Source of the DNA: Desulfobulbaceae bacterium | GTDB taxonomy: Bacteria > Desulfobacterota > Desulfobulbia > Desulfobulbales > Desulfocapsaceae | DNA length: 64,000 nucleotides | Direction of reading: 5' to 3' | Assembly (NCBI GenBank): GCA_011390165.1 | Contig: JAABSV010000020.1 | Location: forward strand, 1 to 64,000 | In this document: positions 39,429 through 50,600 of the stretch, piece by piece | Layout: each line of letters opens with the position of its first letter | How positions within the stretch are numbered: the first letter of the stretch is position 1 | Position numbers and translations under genes: made by a program | Notes under the pieces: generated by a model | Databases searched by the model: none | Seen by the model: only the letters and a program-made list of their open reading frames with translations | Told to the model about the DNA's origin: nothing

Positions 39429-41900
39429 ATGTCCCAGAGATATCGGCATACACCTTCCCGCCAGATCCCCCTACCCCACGAACAGGGGGGCCTCGCCAGT
39501 GGCTGGCGGCGGCAACTGCCCATCGGGGCGGGGCCGGGCCGGCACAGCGGTGCTCTCTTCGCCTGGCTGTTGCCACTCGCCCTGGTCGTCATTCTTTTTG
39601 CCCCCGGCGGCAGCCCACTCCTGGCCCAGACCACCGACAGCCGCGAAGGGGAGGTCAGAACCCTCATCGCCCGCGCTGAGAAAATCCTGCAGTCGCAGGA
39701 GAGCACTCCCCTGGAGACCCTCAAAGAACTGCGCCAGCAGCTTGCCACTCTGCGCGACACTTCCCAGGATCTGGTCGAACAGGGAAGCGTCGAAGGGCTG
39801 ACCCTCCGGGCACGCCTGGAGAGTCTCGGGCCACTCCCAGGCGAGGGCCTGAGCGAATCGGAAGAGATTGCCGACCGACGGACGGAACTGCTCGCCGAAC
39901 TGGGCAAGGTGGAAGAACCGATCCGCATGGCCAACGAGGTTCTTCAGCAGTCGGAGGTTCTTATCCGGGAGATCGACCAACAAATCCGCAACCGGCAGAC
40001 CCAGGTGCTGCTGCACCGATTCCCCAGCCCACTGTTCCCGACAGTCTGGCTCACCGCGGCAACAGAGCTGAGCGAGTACAACGGCCATCTTGTCAAACAG
40101 GGCAGACGTTCCCTAGAGCAGCCGGGGGAGACCGCCAGGCTAAAGGAAAACCTCCCCACCATGCTGGTCCTGGCCCTCTTCGGCCTGGCGGTTCTGTTGG
40201 TCGGTCGACCGCTGATCCTCCGTCGCCTCGAGCAGATAGCCACCGACAGCAGATGGTCCCGCTGGCTGCTGGTGGTTATGAAAAATCTCTCCCGGCTGGC
40301 CCTGCCGGCCCTGGGGGTGGCCCCCTTTCTGCTGATCGTCAAGCTGCTGCAGGTTGATGCCTTCTTTGTTCCGGCCATGACCCTGTCGCTCATGGCGGCG
40401 GTGGTGATCGCCGCCTCCTGGTTGGGCCATACCATCTTTGCCCCAGCCAACCGAGAGGAACGCCTCCTCCCCCTTGCCGACCACAGTGCCCGAAGCGGCT
40501 TCCGCCTCTGTCTCGGCCTCGGAGTGGTCCTCGCCCTCGAACTGCTGGTCGAGGCCATGGGACAAAACTATTTTTTTGCCCGGGAGACCATCTCGGTGCT
40601 GCTGACCCCCCTTATCCTCTATTCCTGCCTTCTCCTCTGGCAGATGGGGCGGCTACTGCTCGCCTCCACCAGGAATATCGCCAGCTCCGACCAGGCGGAC
40701 GCAGATGGCGAAAGGCAGTCCCTCGATTCCGGGTTTCTCGCCATGCTGTCGCGGGTGATGCAGGGGGCGGCGCTGGTTGTCCCGGTCTTTGCCCTCCTCG
40801 GTTTCAGCAAATTTTCCCAGGAGGCGGTGGATGCGATCGTTCTCACCGTCGTGCTCCTCGGCCTTGCCCTCCTTCTCTACAATGTCATTGTCAAGGTTTT
40901 CCAGGCACTCCTGGCCACCGGCCAACAAGAGGAGCACAAACCGCTTTCCCTCCTGCCGGTCTGCGTCATCTGCCTGCTGGCGATCGCCTTCGCCCCCCTT
41001 CTGGCCATGGCCTGGGGGGCAAGCCCCGCCGATCTCGGCGAGATCTGGCGGCTGCTCACCGACGGTGTGCAACTTGGCGAAATCCGCCTTTCCCTCGATA
41101 TGGTGGTGACGCTGGTGATCATCTTCACCATCGGCGTCTTTCTTACCCGCTGGCTGCAGCGGCTGCTCCGCGTCTCGGTGTTGCCGCGCACCAAACTGGA
41201 CCGGGGGGCCCAGACGGCCCTGGTCACCGGAATCAGCTATATCGGTTTGACCCTCACCGCACTCATTGCCGTCTCTTCAGTCGGCCTCAACCTCTCCAAC
41301 CTGGCGGTGGTGGCCGGCGCTCTGTCGGTGGGGATCGGCTTTGGCCTGCAGACCATTGTCTCCAACTTCGTCTCCGGTATCATCCTCCTCGTCGAACGGC
41401 CGATCAAAGAGGGGGACTGGATCGAGGTCTCCGGCTACTCCGGGGTGGTGCGGAAGATATCGGTGCGCTCCACCCGTATCGAGACCTTCGACCGCCACGA
41501 TGTCATTTTGCCCAATTCCGACCTGATCAGCGGCACCGTCAAGAATATGACCCTCTCCAGCCTGACCGGTCGGCTGATTGTCCCGGTCGGGGTGGCCTAC
41601 GGCAGCGACCTGGAAAAAACCCGGGAGGTACTTCTCCAGGCAGCCAGGGACCACCATTCCGTCTATTCCTACCCTGCCGCCACCGTCCTTTTCACCGGCC
41701 TCGGGGAGAGCTCCCTCGATTTTGAGCTGCGCTGCTTCCTGCGCGATATCGGGGAAATCCTCGTTGTGAAAAGCGATCTGCTTTTTGCCATTTATGGCGG
41801 CTTGAGACGGGAAGGCATCGAAATTCCCTTTCCCCAGCGCGACATCAACCTGCGGGATATTGACCGACTGGTTGGAGCGATCGAAAAACGCCCCTCCTGA
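39429..41900 (+). CDS. Large mechanosensitive channel protein (DUF3772 + MscS)
   Basis: 823 residues. N-terminal signal/anchor (FAWLLPLALVVILFAPGG), then a periplasmic helical region with the DUF3772-like segment (LLHRFPSPLFPTVW) and many membrane helices from about residue 230. The MscS core near the C-terminus has VVAGALSVGIGFGLQTIVSN (pore helix TM3) and the beta domain IKEGDWIEVSGYSGVVRKIS, ending in the alpha/beta vestibule. It gates in response to membrane tension during osmotic downshift. ATG at 39429 preceded by GGAGAG. Confidence 0.88.
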   Translation: MSQRYRHTPSRQIPLPHEQGGLASGWRRQLPIGAGPGRHSGALFAWLLPLALVVILFAPGGSPLLAQTTDSREGEVRTLIARAEKILQSQESTPLETLKELRQQLATLRDTSQDLVEQGSVEGLTLRARLESLGPLPGEGLSESEEIADRRTELLAELGKVEEPIRMANEVLQQSEVLIREIDQQIRNRQTQVLLHRFPSPLFPTVWLTAATELSEYNGHLVKQGRRSLEQPGETARLKENLPTMLVLALFGLAVLLVGRPLILRRLEQIATDSRWSRWLLVVMKNLSRLALPALGVAPFLLIVKLLQVDAFFVPAMTLSLMAAVVIAASWLGHTIFAPANREERLLPLADHSARSGFRLCLGLGVVLALELLVEAMGQNYFFARETISVLLTPLILYSCLLLWQMGRLLLASTRNIASSDQADADGERQSLDSGFLAMLSRVMQGAALVVPVFALLGFSKFSQEAVDAIVLTVVLLGLALLLYNVIVKVFQALLATGQQEEHKPLSLLPVCVICLLAIAFAPLLAMAWGASPADLGEIWRLLTDGVQLGEIRLSLDMVVTLVIIFTIGVFLTRWLQRLLRVSVLPRTKLDRGAQTALVTGISYIGLTLTALIAVSSVGLNLSNLAVVAGALSVGIGFGLQTIVSNFVSGIILLVERPIKEGDWIEVSGYSGVVRKISVRSTRIETFDRHDVILPNSDLISGTVKNMTLSSLTGRLIVPVGVAYGSDLEKTREVLLQAARDHHSVYSYPAATVLFTGLGESSLDFELRCFLRDIGEILVVKSDLLFAIYGGLRREGIEIPFPQRDINLRDIDRLVGAIEKRPS

Positions 41901-41908
41901 GCGGGCAA

Positions 41909-41940
41909 AACTCCTCTCGCCAACGTCCTGTTCAGGAGTT
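41909..41940 (+). promoter_or_regulatory. Hairpin covering the ribosome site of the TauE/SafE gene
   Basis: AACTCCT (41909-41915) can pair with AGGAGTT (41934-41940), 18-nt loop. The AGGAG within the second arm is the ribosome-binding site for the ATG at 41945, so pairing would hide it. It lies 8 nt after the mechanosensitive channel stop, where ribosomes finishing that gene could open it. Confidence 0.4.
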
Positions 41941-41944
41941 GAGA

Positions 41945-42691
41945 ATGCTCACCACTCTTGACCCACTCTCCTGGTTTGTCGTGCTCACCTCGGTCCTCGT
42001 CGCGGCTCTCGTCAGGGGATACAGTGGGTTCGGCTTTGCGATGATTGCCGTAACCGGCTTCTCCCTCGTCCTTCCCCCCTCCCGGGCGGTACCGCTGGTT
42101 CTTATTCTGGAGGTGCTGGCCAGTATCCAACTGCTGCCCCAGATCCGCCGGCAGGTCGACTGGCCGTCGCTCCGCTGGCTGCTGGCCGGGGCAGTGCCGG
42201 CGACCCCCCTCGGGGTCTATCTGCTGGCATCGATACCAGCGGCACCGCTGCAGATCGCCATTGCCCTCATTGTCCTCACCCTGGCCATCACTCTCCTCTC
42301 CGGCTGGGCATGGCAGCAGATGCCGGGGAGGACCCTCACCTTCGCCACCGGCACGGCATGCGGTCTGCTGAACGGGGCTGCCGCCATCGGTGGTCCGCCG
42401 GTGATCATCTTCTACCTCTCCTCACCAGCCGGGGTCGCCGTATCACGGGCCTCGATCATCGCCTATTTTTTCGGCATCGACCTGTTCAGCCTGGCAATCG
42501 TTTCCCTGCAGGGACTGATCTTCAGGGAGACTGCCCTCATCGCCATGGCCGCTCTGCCGCCTCTCTTTGTCGGGGTTGGCTTGGGCAAGCGCCTGTTCAG
42601 CAGAACCGACCCGGAACGTTTCCGACGTGGCGTCCTGATCCTGTTGATGGCCATGTCCTGTGCCGTTCTGCTGCGCAACCTCTCTGTCTGA
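41945..42691 (+). CDS. TauE/SafE family membrane permease
   Basis: 248 residues with about eight hydrophobic helices. The repeated family motif appears as GYSGFGFAMIAVTGF in the first half and GLLNGAAAIGGPPVIIFYL in the second. The family exports sulfite, sulfoacetate or related anions from the cytoplasm. AGGAG precedes the ATG at 41945; a TTG two codons earlier was passed over. It is convergent with a class III aminotransferase gene, 15 nt apart, so a sulfonate link is possible but unproven. Confidence 0.85.
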   Translation: MLTTLDPLSWFVVLTSVLVAALVRGYSGFGFAMIAVTGFSLVLPPSRAVPLVLILEVLASIQLLPQIRRQVDWPSLRWLLAGAVPATPLGVYLLASIPAAPLQIAIALIVLTLAITLLSGWAWQQMPGRTLTFATGTACGLLNGAAAIGGPPVIIFYLSSPAGVAVSRASIIAYFFGIDLFSLAIVSLQGLIFRETALIAMAALPPLFVGVGLGKRLFSRTDPERFRRGVLILLMAMSCAVLLRNLSV

Positions 42692-42706
42692 TAGTATTAC
42701 GGCACG

Positions 42707-44050
42707 TTAACTCGCTCTGACCCCCATCGCTTTCTCCTCTTCGGCGATACACTCCTCGATCACCCGCAGGGCAAAATCAATCTCCTCCCGGGTGATGGTC
42801 AGCGGTGGGGCAAACTCCAGCGCCAGCCCCATGGTTTTGGTGATTACCCCTTTCTCCTTGGCCCGAACCAAGAGGTTCATCAGGTTGGCCTGGGGGAAGG
42901 GTGCGCGCGTTTTTTTATCGCTAACGAAATCTATGGCCAGCCATAGGCCGGTGCCGCGAACCTCGCCGACGGAGGGGTATTTGGTTAGTTGCTGCAGACC
43001 TTGAAGGAAGTAGTCCCCCATGGCGGCGCTGTTGTCGATGAGACGGTCGCGCTGAAGGATCTCGATATTCTTCAGGCCGACGGCGCAGGGAACCGGGTGG
43101 TTGGCGTAGGTATGCAGATGATTGAGCACCTCGATGGGCGCCATCACTGCATCGGTACAGCCCACCGCCCCTAGCGGCAGGTAGCCGCTGGTCAGCCCTT
43201 TGGCCATGGTCAAGAGATCCGGCTGCAGATCGAACTGTTCGGTGGCAAACATTGTGCCGGTGCGGCCGAATCCACAGATCACCTCGTCGATGATGAGCAG
43301 GATGCCATGCTGTCTGCAGATCTCGGCGATGATCGGCCAATACTCGACCGGCGGCTTGTAGGCACCAAACGCCTGTTGCAGGGGTTCGCCGATAAAGGCG
43401 GAAACCTGGTCCGGACCTTCGAACTCGAGGATCCTTTGCAGATCACGGGCACAGGCCATGTCGCAGTGTTCCGGCGACATCCGGAACGGGCAGCGATAGC
43501 AATAAGGTGATTCAACAAAGACGGCACCCGGCGCCAGCGGTTCCATGACCTGGCGCATCGGCATTACCGAGCCGAGGGCCCGCAGGCCGATACCGTTGAC
43601 CCCATGGTAGGCGCCACGCCGAGAGACGATTTTGAAACGACCCTTATCGCCCCGATAGTAATGGTAGTGGCGGGCCAGTTTCATGGCCGTTTCCACCGCA
43701 TCCGAGCCGCCTGTCTCGAAGGTGAAGCGATTGATGCCGGCCGGTGTGATGTCGGCAAGCTTATCGGCAAGTTCCATGGCTGGGACGTTGGCATAGCCCA
43801 TCGGTGTGTAGTAGGCCAGTTGGCACATCTGCGCATGGGCGGTATCGGCCAGTTCCCGGCAGCCGTGTCCCACATGTACCGGCCTAGTCATGCCGGCGTC
43901 CAGATCCAGGTAGCGCCTGCCGTCCTGATCGTACACCCAGGCCCCTTCACCCTTGACGATGACTGTGATGCCGTTGCCAATTTCACTCTTTGCCGTTCGG
44001 TGCAAGATCAAACGAGAGGTCGAATCCATTTTTCGTACCGATTTTTCCAT
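42707..44050 (-). CDS. Class III PLP-dependent aminotransferase
   Basis: 447 residues, fold type I. PLP lysine is Lys284 in TMAKGLTSGYLPLGA; the conserved Asp255 lies in LLIIDEVICGFGRTG, and TFETGGSDAVETAMKLAR binds cofactor phosphate. A four-cysteine insert (Cys184, 187, 196, 200 in SPYCYRCPFR and HCDMACARD) also occurs in some class III aspartate/omega-aminotransferase-like enzymes. AAGGAG is 6 nt before the ATG. Possible substrates include beta- or omega-amino acids or taurine; the adjacent TauE-like gene hints at taurine but does not prove it. Confidence 0.85.
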   Translation of the reverse strand: MEKSVRKMDSTSRLILHRTAKSEIGNGITVIVKGEGAWVYDQDGRRYLDLDAGMTRPVHVGHGCRELADTAHAQMCQLAYYTPMGYANVPAMELADKLADITPAGINRFTFETGGSDAVETAMKLARHYHYYRGDKGRFKIVSRRGAYHGVNGIGLRALGSVMPMRQVMEPLAPGAVFVESPYCYRCPFRMSPEHCDMACARDLQRILEFEGPDQVSAFIGEPLQQAFGAYKPPVEYWPIIAEICRQHGILLIIDEVICGFGRTGTMFATEQFDLQPDLLTMAKGLTSGYLPLGAVGCTDAVMAPIEVLNHLHTYANHPVPCAVGLKNIEILQRDRLIDNSAAMGDYFLQGLQQLTKYPSVGEVRGTGLWLAIDFVSDKKTRAPFPQANLMNLLVRAKEKGVITKTMGLALEFAPPLTITREEIDFALRVIEECIAEEEKAMGVRAS

Positions 44051-44114
44051 GCCAGGCTCCTTCACACAGTAAGCATTTGATTTTTTTATAATTATTCAAC
44101 TAGGAAGAGATCAG

Positions 44115-47100
44115 TCAGGAGAGGACCTCCCGTACTTTTTCTGCCAAGCTTTTAACATCAAAAGGCTTTTGAATAAACTGTATTTTTTCATCAAGGATAC
44201 CGTGCTCAGATATTACATCGGCCGTATAGCCGGACATATAAAGAATTTTGATATCTGGCATAATCTCCAAGAGTTTATTTTTCAAGTCTCGACCATTCAT
44301 TTCAGGCATAATAATATCGGTGATTAACAAGTGAATTGTGCCTTCAAAATGGGCGGCTATAGTGATCGCTTCCTCAGGCCTAGATGCACCGAGAACATGG
44401 TAACCCAGGTCTTCAAGAATCAGCGTAGTCATCTGCAAAATCATTTCTTCGTCTTCAACGAGAAGAATGGTTTCTGAAACCGGTTCGGTATGAATGATTT
44501 CGTCGTCAACGGTGGGCTGATCGACACTACCGGTGTACATGGGCAAATAGATAGCAAATGTAGATCCTTTCCCAAGTTCACTGTCAACTGTGATAAAACC
44601 GTTGTTCTGTTTAACAATACCAAAGACTGTAGCCAGACCGAGGCCGGTGCCTTTATTCGTATCTTTGGTAGTGAAAAATGGTTCAAAAATGTTGGCCTGT
44701 GCCTCCTGATCCATTCCGCAGCCAGTATCGCGTACAGTCAGGGTGATGTACGGCCCGGGTGCACAGTCAGTTTGGCTGGCGCAAAATTGCGTATCAAGAA
44801 ACACTTCGCTGGTTGCAATGCTGATGGTACCAGTGCCATCGATTGCATCTCGAGCGTTAACACAAAGATTGACAAGGATCTGATCGACCTGCGTAGGGTC
44901 AATTTTCACCATTGCCGGAGTTGCCCCAGGTCGCCATAAGAGTTCGATGTCCTCACCGATCAACCGCTGCAACATGGTGAGCATTGCCTCCATGGTTTGG
45001 TTGAGTTCGAGGACCCGAGGGGCAACCGTCTGTTTTCGAGCAAACGCCAACAATTGCCGTGTAAGGTCGGCAGAGCGCCTGGCCGCCTCTTGAATCCCCT
45101 GCAGAGCCCTATAGTTTACTGGCTCGTCATCGACCTGCTCGAGAAGCAGTTCGCTGTACCCAAGAATAACACCGAGCATATTGTTGAAATCATGCGCCAC
45201 TCCCCCAGCCAGGCGCCCTACGGATTCCATTTTTTGAGCGAGTTGGAGCTGCACCTGCATTTCCTTTTGTTGGCTAATGTCAACAGAGACCCCGATGACC
45301 CCAGTCAGATTTCCATCTTCGTCATAAATAGGTGTGTCGGTAACGAACAAGGGAATTATTTTTCCGTCTTTTCTTTTAACCGTAAACTCGCCACTCCAGG
45401 ATTGCCCGGAAATAATCTTCTTCATAATTCTGTCCGCTTCAGAAACATCTTCAGACATAATATACGGAATGTTCTTCCCAAGCGCCTCTTCCGCTGACCA
45501 ACCAAAGATCTGTTCAGCTATCTTGTTCCAATAGATAACCAATCCATCTTTGTCTGTAGCAATAACCGATTGGCCAATAGAATTAAGTAATTTAGCTTGA
45601 AATTCTATTTTTTCTTGAGCGTTTTTCCGGTTACTAATGTTGTCGACATACAGAATCACATGATATGCATCAACAAAGGTTATTCGAAATAAAATCCAAT
45701 TATATTCACCTTTGAATCTGTTCTTGTAATAATACTCAAACTCGACAGTTTTCTGCTCTGTATAACATTCAGAAAGCTTCTCTCGAATAATCGGCAAATC
45801 TGCATATATTTTTTTTGCCTGTAGGCCGACATAATCTTTTGCCCTATTTTCAGTAAGTTTTTGGGCGGCTTTGTTCACCGCGACAAGAGTGAAATCGCCA
45901 TCATGGAATTCCCAAACAAATGTTGCACTCGGGCTACTGTCGAAAAGAACCTCAAACTTTTGATTACTCTCCCGCTCGTTTTCCTCTGCTTGCTTGCGCT
46001 TGGTAATATCGTGAAAGGTGCCGAGGATACCGCAGATATCCGTATCGTGAAGCAGGTTCACTCCGGTAAAATTAATCCACTTGTACTGCCCATTCCTGCA
46101 CCGGTACCGGCATTCGATGGAACCCGTCGCATTAGGTTCATTTTTCAAGGTGTTAAAAAAATCCTTTGTCCGCTCAATGTCCTCACTATGCACATTATCC
46201 CATACGCATTTCCCGACCAGCTCATCGGCATTCCAGCCGAAAAGCTTGACAATATTAGGGCTTTCATACCTATTGATATCATTTTGGTCTATTATGACAA
46301 TGACATCTCCAATATTTGATATGAATTTTCTGGTCAGGGTTTCGCTCGTTTTCAGTTCGCCTTCGGCGATCCTTCGCAAATGTAATTCATTTTGCATCTC
46401 TGTCGTTCTTGCTTTAACCTTACTGCGTAAAAATATATTACCAGTTAAAAGCAGGAGAGCTACACCAAGGGTAATCGATGCTACCCACACAAGCCAGACT
46501 GGTACTCTCTCCGTACTCGTTGGAGACATAGCCAACCAGTGTTCCAGCGAATTGTAATAGACTGATTCTTTATCTTCCTTATGGATACTAATGTGTTTAT
46601 CAAGAGCCTTTAAAAGTCCTGCCGGATCTCCTTTCGGAACGGCATATTTTATCTGTATAGGATTAAATACAATTGGTGTTTGCTTAATATCGTATTTCTC
46701 TGAAAGCTGTTTAGCGGCAATATAATTAATAACTCCTGCATCCAGCCTGCCCTCTTCCAGCGCTTCGAGCATTTCATCATAATCTCCGATGACAATATCT
46801 TCATAGGTTATCAATAAATCTGACAGCAACCGGTGAAAGTAATCTCCATGGGCATCATTCCTTAATGTCGCGATTTTTTTCCCGGCAAGATTTTGAATTG
46901 ATTCTAATTCAAGTTCTTTTTTAACATAAACCTGACCCCAATTTGCAAGTATTGTCTGGTTATTGTAATTAACATCTTTCAGCCGTGATTCGACGAAAGC
47001 AACTCCTGGAAGTATATCGATTTTCTGGTTAACAAGGAGAGCATAAACGTCAACCCATTTCCCATAACGGTAGCGAATTTCCCACCCTTCAGCTTTGGCT

Positions 47101-47291
47101 ATCTCTTCGAGAATGTCTATGTAAATCCCTTGCGGACCAGCTTCAGACATGAATATCAGTGGCTTGTTGTCGTAGACACCGACTTGGATTTCTTTCGGGT
47201 TGGCTGAAAGTTCAAGAGGAATAACCGCAATAAGTATAGCGGACAGAAGAATATTCCAAAAAATTCGAGGAACTGTATTTTGTGAATTCAT
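44115..47291 (-). CDS. Hybrid histidine kinase with SBP-like periplasmic sensor
   Basis: 1058 residues. N-terminal membrane/signal segment, a bacterial extracellular solute-binding domain of family 3 type (about 30-270, with QVGVYDNKPLIF and GIYIDILEEIAKAEGW), then a second helix (VWLVWVASITLGVALLLLTG). Three PAS domains follow, the phosphoacceptor His in [14 protein letters not shown], an HATPase ([17 protein letters not shown]) and one receiver (LLITDIIMPEMNG). Lower GC than its neighbours, most clearly in the 5' sensor half. The ATG at 47291 starts the signal segment; a TTG 72 nt upstream was rejected. No adjacent regulator gene. Confidence 0.9.
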   Translation of the reverse strand: MNSQNTVPRIFWNILLSAILIAVIPLELSANPKEIQVGVYDNKPLIFMSEAGPQGIYIDILEEIAKAEGWEIRYRYGKWVDVYALLVNQKIDILPGVAFVESRLKDVNYNNQTILANWGQVYVKKELELESIQNLAGKKIATLRNDAHGDYFHRLLSDLLITYEDIVIGDYDEMLEALEEGRLDAGVINYIAAKQLSEKYDIKQTPIVFNPIQIKYAVPKGDPAGLLKALDKHISIHKEDKESVYYNSLEHWLAMSPTSTERVPVWLVWVASITLGVALLLLTGNIFLRSKVKARTTEMQNELHLRRIAEGELKTSETLTRKFISNIGDVIVIIDQNDINRYESPNIVKLFGWNADELVGKCVWDNVHSEDIERTKDFFNTLKNEPNATGSIECRYRCRNGQYKWINFTGVNLLHDTDICGILGTFHDITKRKQAEENERESNQKFEVLFDSSPSATFVWEFHDGDFTLVAVNKAAQKLTENRAKDYVGLQAKKIYADLPIIREKLSECYTEQKTVEFEYYYKNRFKGEYNWILFRITFVDAYHVILYVDNISNRKNAQEKIEFQAKLLNSIGQSVIATDKDGLVIYWNKIAEQIFGWSAEEALGKNIPYIMSEDVSEADRIMKKIISGQSWSGEFTVKRKDGKIIPLFVTDTPIYDEDGNLTGVIGVSVDISQQKEMQVQLQLAQKMESVGRLAGGVAHDFNNMLGVILGYSELLLEQVDDEPVNYRALQGIQEAARRSADLTRQLLAFARKQTVAPRVLELNQTMEAMLTMLQRLIGEDIELLWRPGATPAMVKIDPTQVDQILVNLCVNARDAIDGTGTISIATSEVFLDTQFCASQTDCAPGPYITLTVRDTGCGMDQEAQANIFEPFFTTKDTNKGTGLGLATVFGIVKQNNGFITVDSELGKGSTFAIYLPMYTGSVDQPTVDDEIIHTEPVSETILLVEDEEMILQMTTLILEDLGYHVLGASRPEEAITIAAHFEGTIHLLITDIIMPEMNGRDLKNKLLEIMPDIKILYMSGYTADVISEHGILDEKIQFIQKPFDVKSLAEKVREVLS

Positions 47292-47688
47292 TGGATACCC
47301 AAGTATTAAGGATAAAAGAACTACCCGGCCAATCAATGTGCAAATGCCATAAACATGATGCAAATCCTTCGAGCATTGTGCACCAGGGAACGGAAAATTT
47401 CTTTTTTTTATATCATTTCAGGATTATACGCCTTAGAAGAAACAATACGAAGTTACCCACAATGTGATACTACACCCACTGTCCACTAAACTCAAAGCTG
47501 AATTTCACACATCATACAATGGCTACAATCCGGCATCCCATTTAAAGCATACCGTCAACAATCAAGATACCAACAAGGATAATAGTCGAATATCCAGACC
47601 GGCGAAGAGATATCGGCTATGGATCGTGGCCGTAAAAGATGGTTACGGCAAGGCGGGATGTGCTGGATATCTTTTTTGCATTTGCATT
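47292..47688. other. AT-rich gap between the two kinase genes
   Basis: About 400 nt, clearly lower in GC than the flanking 47.7-51.3 kb. On the minus strand a perfect TATAAT (47428 to 47423) has a weak TTCGTA 17 nt upstream, a candidate promoter for the 44.1-47.3 kb kinase gene. Open frames here lack ribosome sites and family features. I see no other gene or terminator. Confidence 0.4.
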
Positions 47689-50600
47689 CTAGCTTTCCAA
47701 AACCACACGCAGCTTCGCACCAAGTTCCTTCAGCGTGAAGGGCTTCTGGATGAAATGCACCCCTTCGTCCAGCACCCCGTGGTGGGCGATGACGTTGGCC
47801 GTGTATCCGGACATGAACAACCTCCGGAGGTCCGGATAGATGGAGAGCAGGTTTCTGCCCAGATCACGGCCGTTCATCTCGGGCATGACCACATCGGTCA
47901 TAAGCAGATCGATGCGGCCGGAGTGTTCCCGAGCCAGGTGAATGGCCGCACCGGGAGTGCCAGCGGCCAGTACGGTGTAGCCCATCCTCTGCAGCATCAT
48001 CGTGGCCATGGTCAGGATCGCCGGCTCGTCCTCCACCAACAAAACGGTCTCGCTGCCCCGCGCCGCCGCTTCCGGCCGGTTTCCCTCAGTTTCAATCTCG
48101 GCTTTCACCGCATGGCGCGGCAGGTAGATCCTGAAGGTGGTGCCCTGACCCGGCTCGCTGTAGACGGTGACGATGCCATTGTTCTGTTTGACCACGCCGT
48201 AAACCGTAGCCAGACCCAGTCCGGTACCCTTGCCCAACTCTTTGGTGGTGAAGAAGGGCTCAAATATCTGTGACTGCGTCTCGGCGTCCATACCGCAGCC
48301 GTTGTCGCTGACCGCCAACAGCACGTAATCACCGGTCATAGCGCCTGCGTTCCGGGCGCAGTACTCGGCATCGAACACCGCGTTGGACGTCTCGATGGTC
48401 ACTTTGCCCACGCCGGCGATGGCATCACGGGAGTTGACGACGAGATTGGCCAGGATTTTATTGAGCTGGGCGGTGTCCATCTTGATCGGCCAGACCCCCT
48501 GGCCCGGCCGCCAGGAGAGGTCGATGTCCTCGCCGATAAGACGCCGCAGCAGCTTAAGCATCTTCTCAACCGTATCGTTGATGTCGACCACCCTTGGGGC
48601 CACGACCTGCTGGCGGGCATAGGCCAGCAATTGTTGGGTGAGGTCGGCTGAGTGCTGGGCTGCCTCCTGGATCGCCTCCAGGCCGGCATGCAAAGGTTCC
48701 TCCGGGGGGATCTGATCCAGAGCCATCTCCGTGTGGCCCAGGATAACCATCAGCATGTTGTTGAAGTCGTGAGCTACGCCACCGGCCAGGCGGCCGACTG
48801 ATTCCATTTTCTGAGCCTGGGCGAGTTGGGCCTGGAGTTTTTCCCGTTCGGCCGCAGATTTTTTGCGTTCGGTGATGTCCTGGAAGATGCTGGCAAATTG
48901 GCCGGCGATGGGGCAGAAGGCTGTCACCTCGAAATGCTTGCCGAGTTCAACGAAGTAGTGTTCGAAGAACACCGGTTCGCCGGAGAGCGCCACATTGCCG
49001 TACGTTCCAATCAAGTGTTTATCCGTGCCGGGTAGAATTTCCAGAGCGGTGCGGCCAAGAACAGTCTCAGCCTTCAGGCCGGTCAGGCGTTCGAAGGCCG
49101 GGTTGACCGCAAGGTAGCGGTAATCAACCGGCCTCCCCGCCGGATCGCAGATGATCTCGTGCAGGGCGAAACCGTTGAGCATCTCACGGAACAGGGTCTT
49201 GTATTCCATCTCGGCTTGACGATGGGCGGTAATATTGCGGCTGATGGAGAGCACCGAAGAGACCGCTCCCTGCCCGTCCCGTTCGGGGATAAGCCGCCAG
49301 TTGAAGATGGCGACACCGGCCTTGCCCTCGAAAGTGAATTCGGTTTCGAAGGGCTCCCCACTGTCGAGCACCCGCTGGATCGAGTCATCCCAGAAGCGGC
49401 ACTTGGCCTCGGGAAAACCGAGTTCGGTGTGGGTTTTGCCGATGAACTCCGCCGCCTCGATGTCCAGCACCTTACGGTTTTCGGAGACGAACAGATGCCG
49501 TCCCTCGCGGTCAAAGCGCATAACCGTATCGGGCAAGCCAGAAACCAGTGCCCGGTGTGTTTCCTCGCTCGCCCGCAGCGCCGCCTCTGCCTGCTTGAGT
49601 TTAGTGATGTCAACATGGCACCCGACCATACGGATTGCCGATCCATCGTCGGCCCATTCGATAACCCGTCCCGCGCAGATAACCCAGACAGTGGAACCGT
49701 CCCGATGCCGATAGCGGACCTCGTTATAGAAAGGTGCCAGGCCACGGCTCTTGACGTGTCGATCAAACACTTCAAGTACGCCGGGCAAATCCTCAGGGAA
49801 GATCATCTTCTGCCAGACATCTGGCGAGTTCTCCATTTCATGATCTTCATACCCGAACATTTGCTTGAAGGTTGGGCTCAGGTATTCGGTGTTGTCCACA
49901 AGATTCCAATCCCAGAATCCGGAAAGCGAGCTTTCCACAATTTCTTTCAGGAGCTCCACGCTCTCACGCAGCGCATTCTCCGCCTGGTGTTGGGCGGACA
50001 TATCGATGGCCGAAGCAGCGATACATTGAGGGTTACCGTGATCGTCCTTGACAAGGATGCCGCTCATCAGCATAGGGAATATCCTGCCATCCTGGTGGCG
50101 ATGCCAGACGGTGGTGGGCGTGAAATGCCCCTCGCGAATTATGGCGGCAACGAGACGGTCCACCGTTTCCATTTGTTCCTGGCTGTGAAGCAGGGATAAA
50201 TGGCGTCCAGCCAGATACTCCGGACTGTATCCGTGGATGTCGGCAAAGAAGTGGTTTACATAGAGCAGATTGCCTTCCAGATCGGCGATTGCCTTACCGT
50301 ACAGAGCATTGTCGGTAATAGTCCTGAATCTTCTGTTTTCCTCCTCCGCTCGTTTCAGTTCGGTGATGTCCTGAATTGCAAAAACGACCCGGTCTATACG
50401 ACCTTGTTCATCATGCAGCGGCGCTCCGTTGATACTGAGTATTTTCCTGGCGGCACCGGGCGTGCTTATCGCATGTAGGACGTTGTAGACGGCCCGACCG
50501 GTCAACATGATCTGGCTAAACGGCAACCGTTCATCGGGGAGAGGAGCGCCGTCAACATCGGTGATCAGCCACTCCGGCGCATTGTAGCCGAGGGCTTCGA

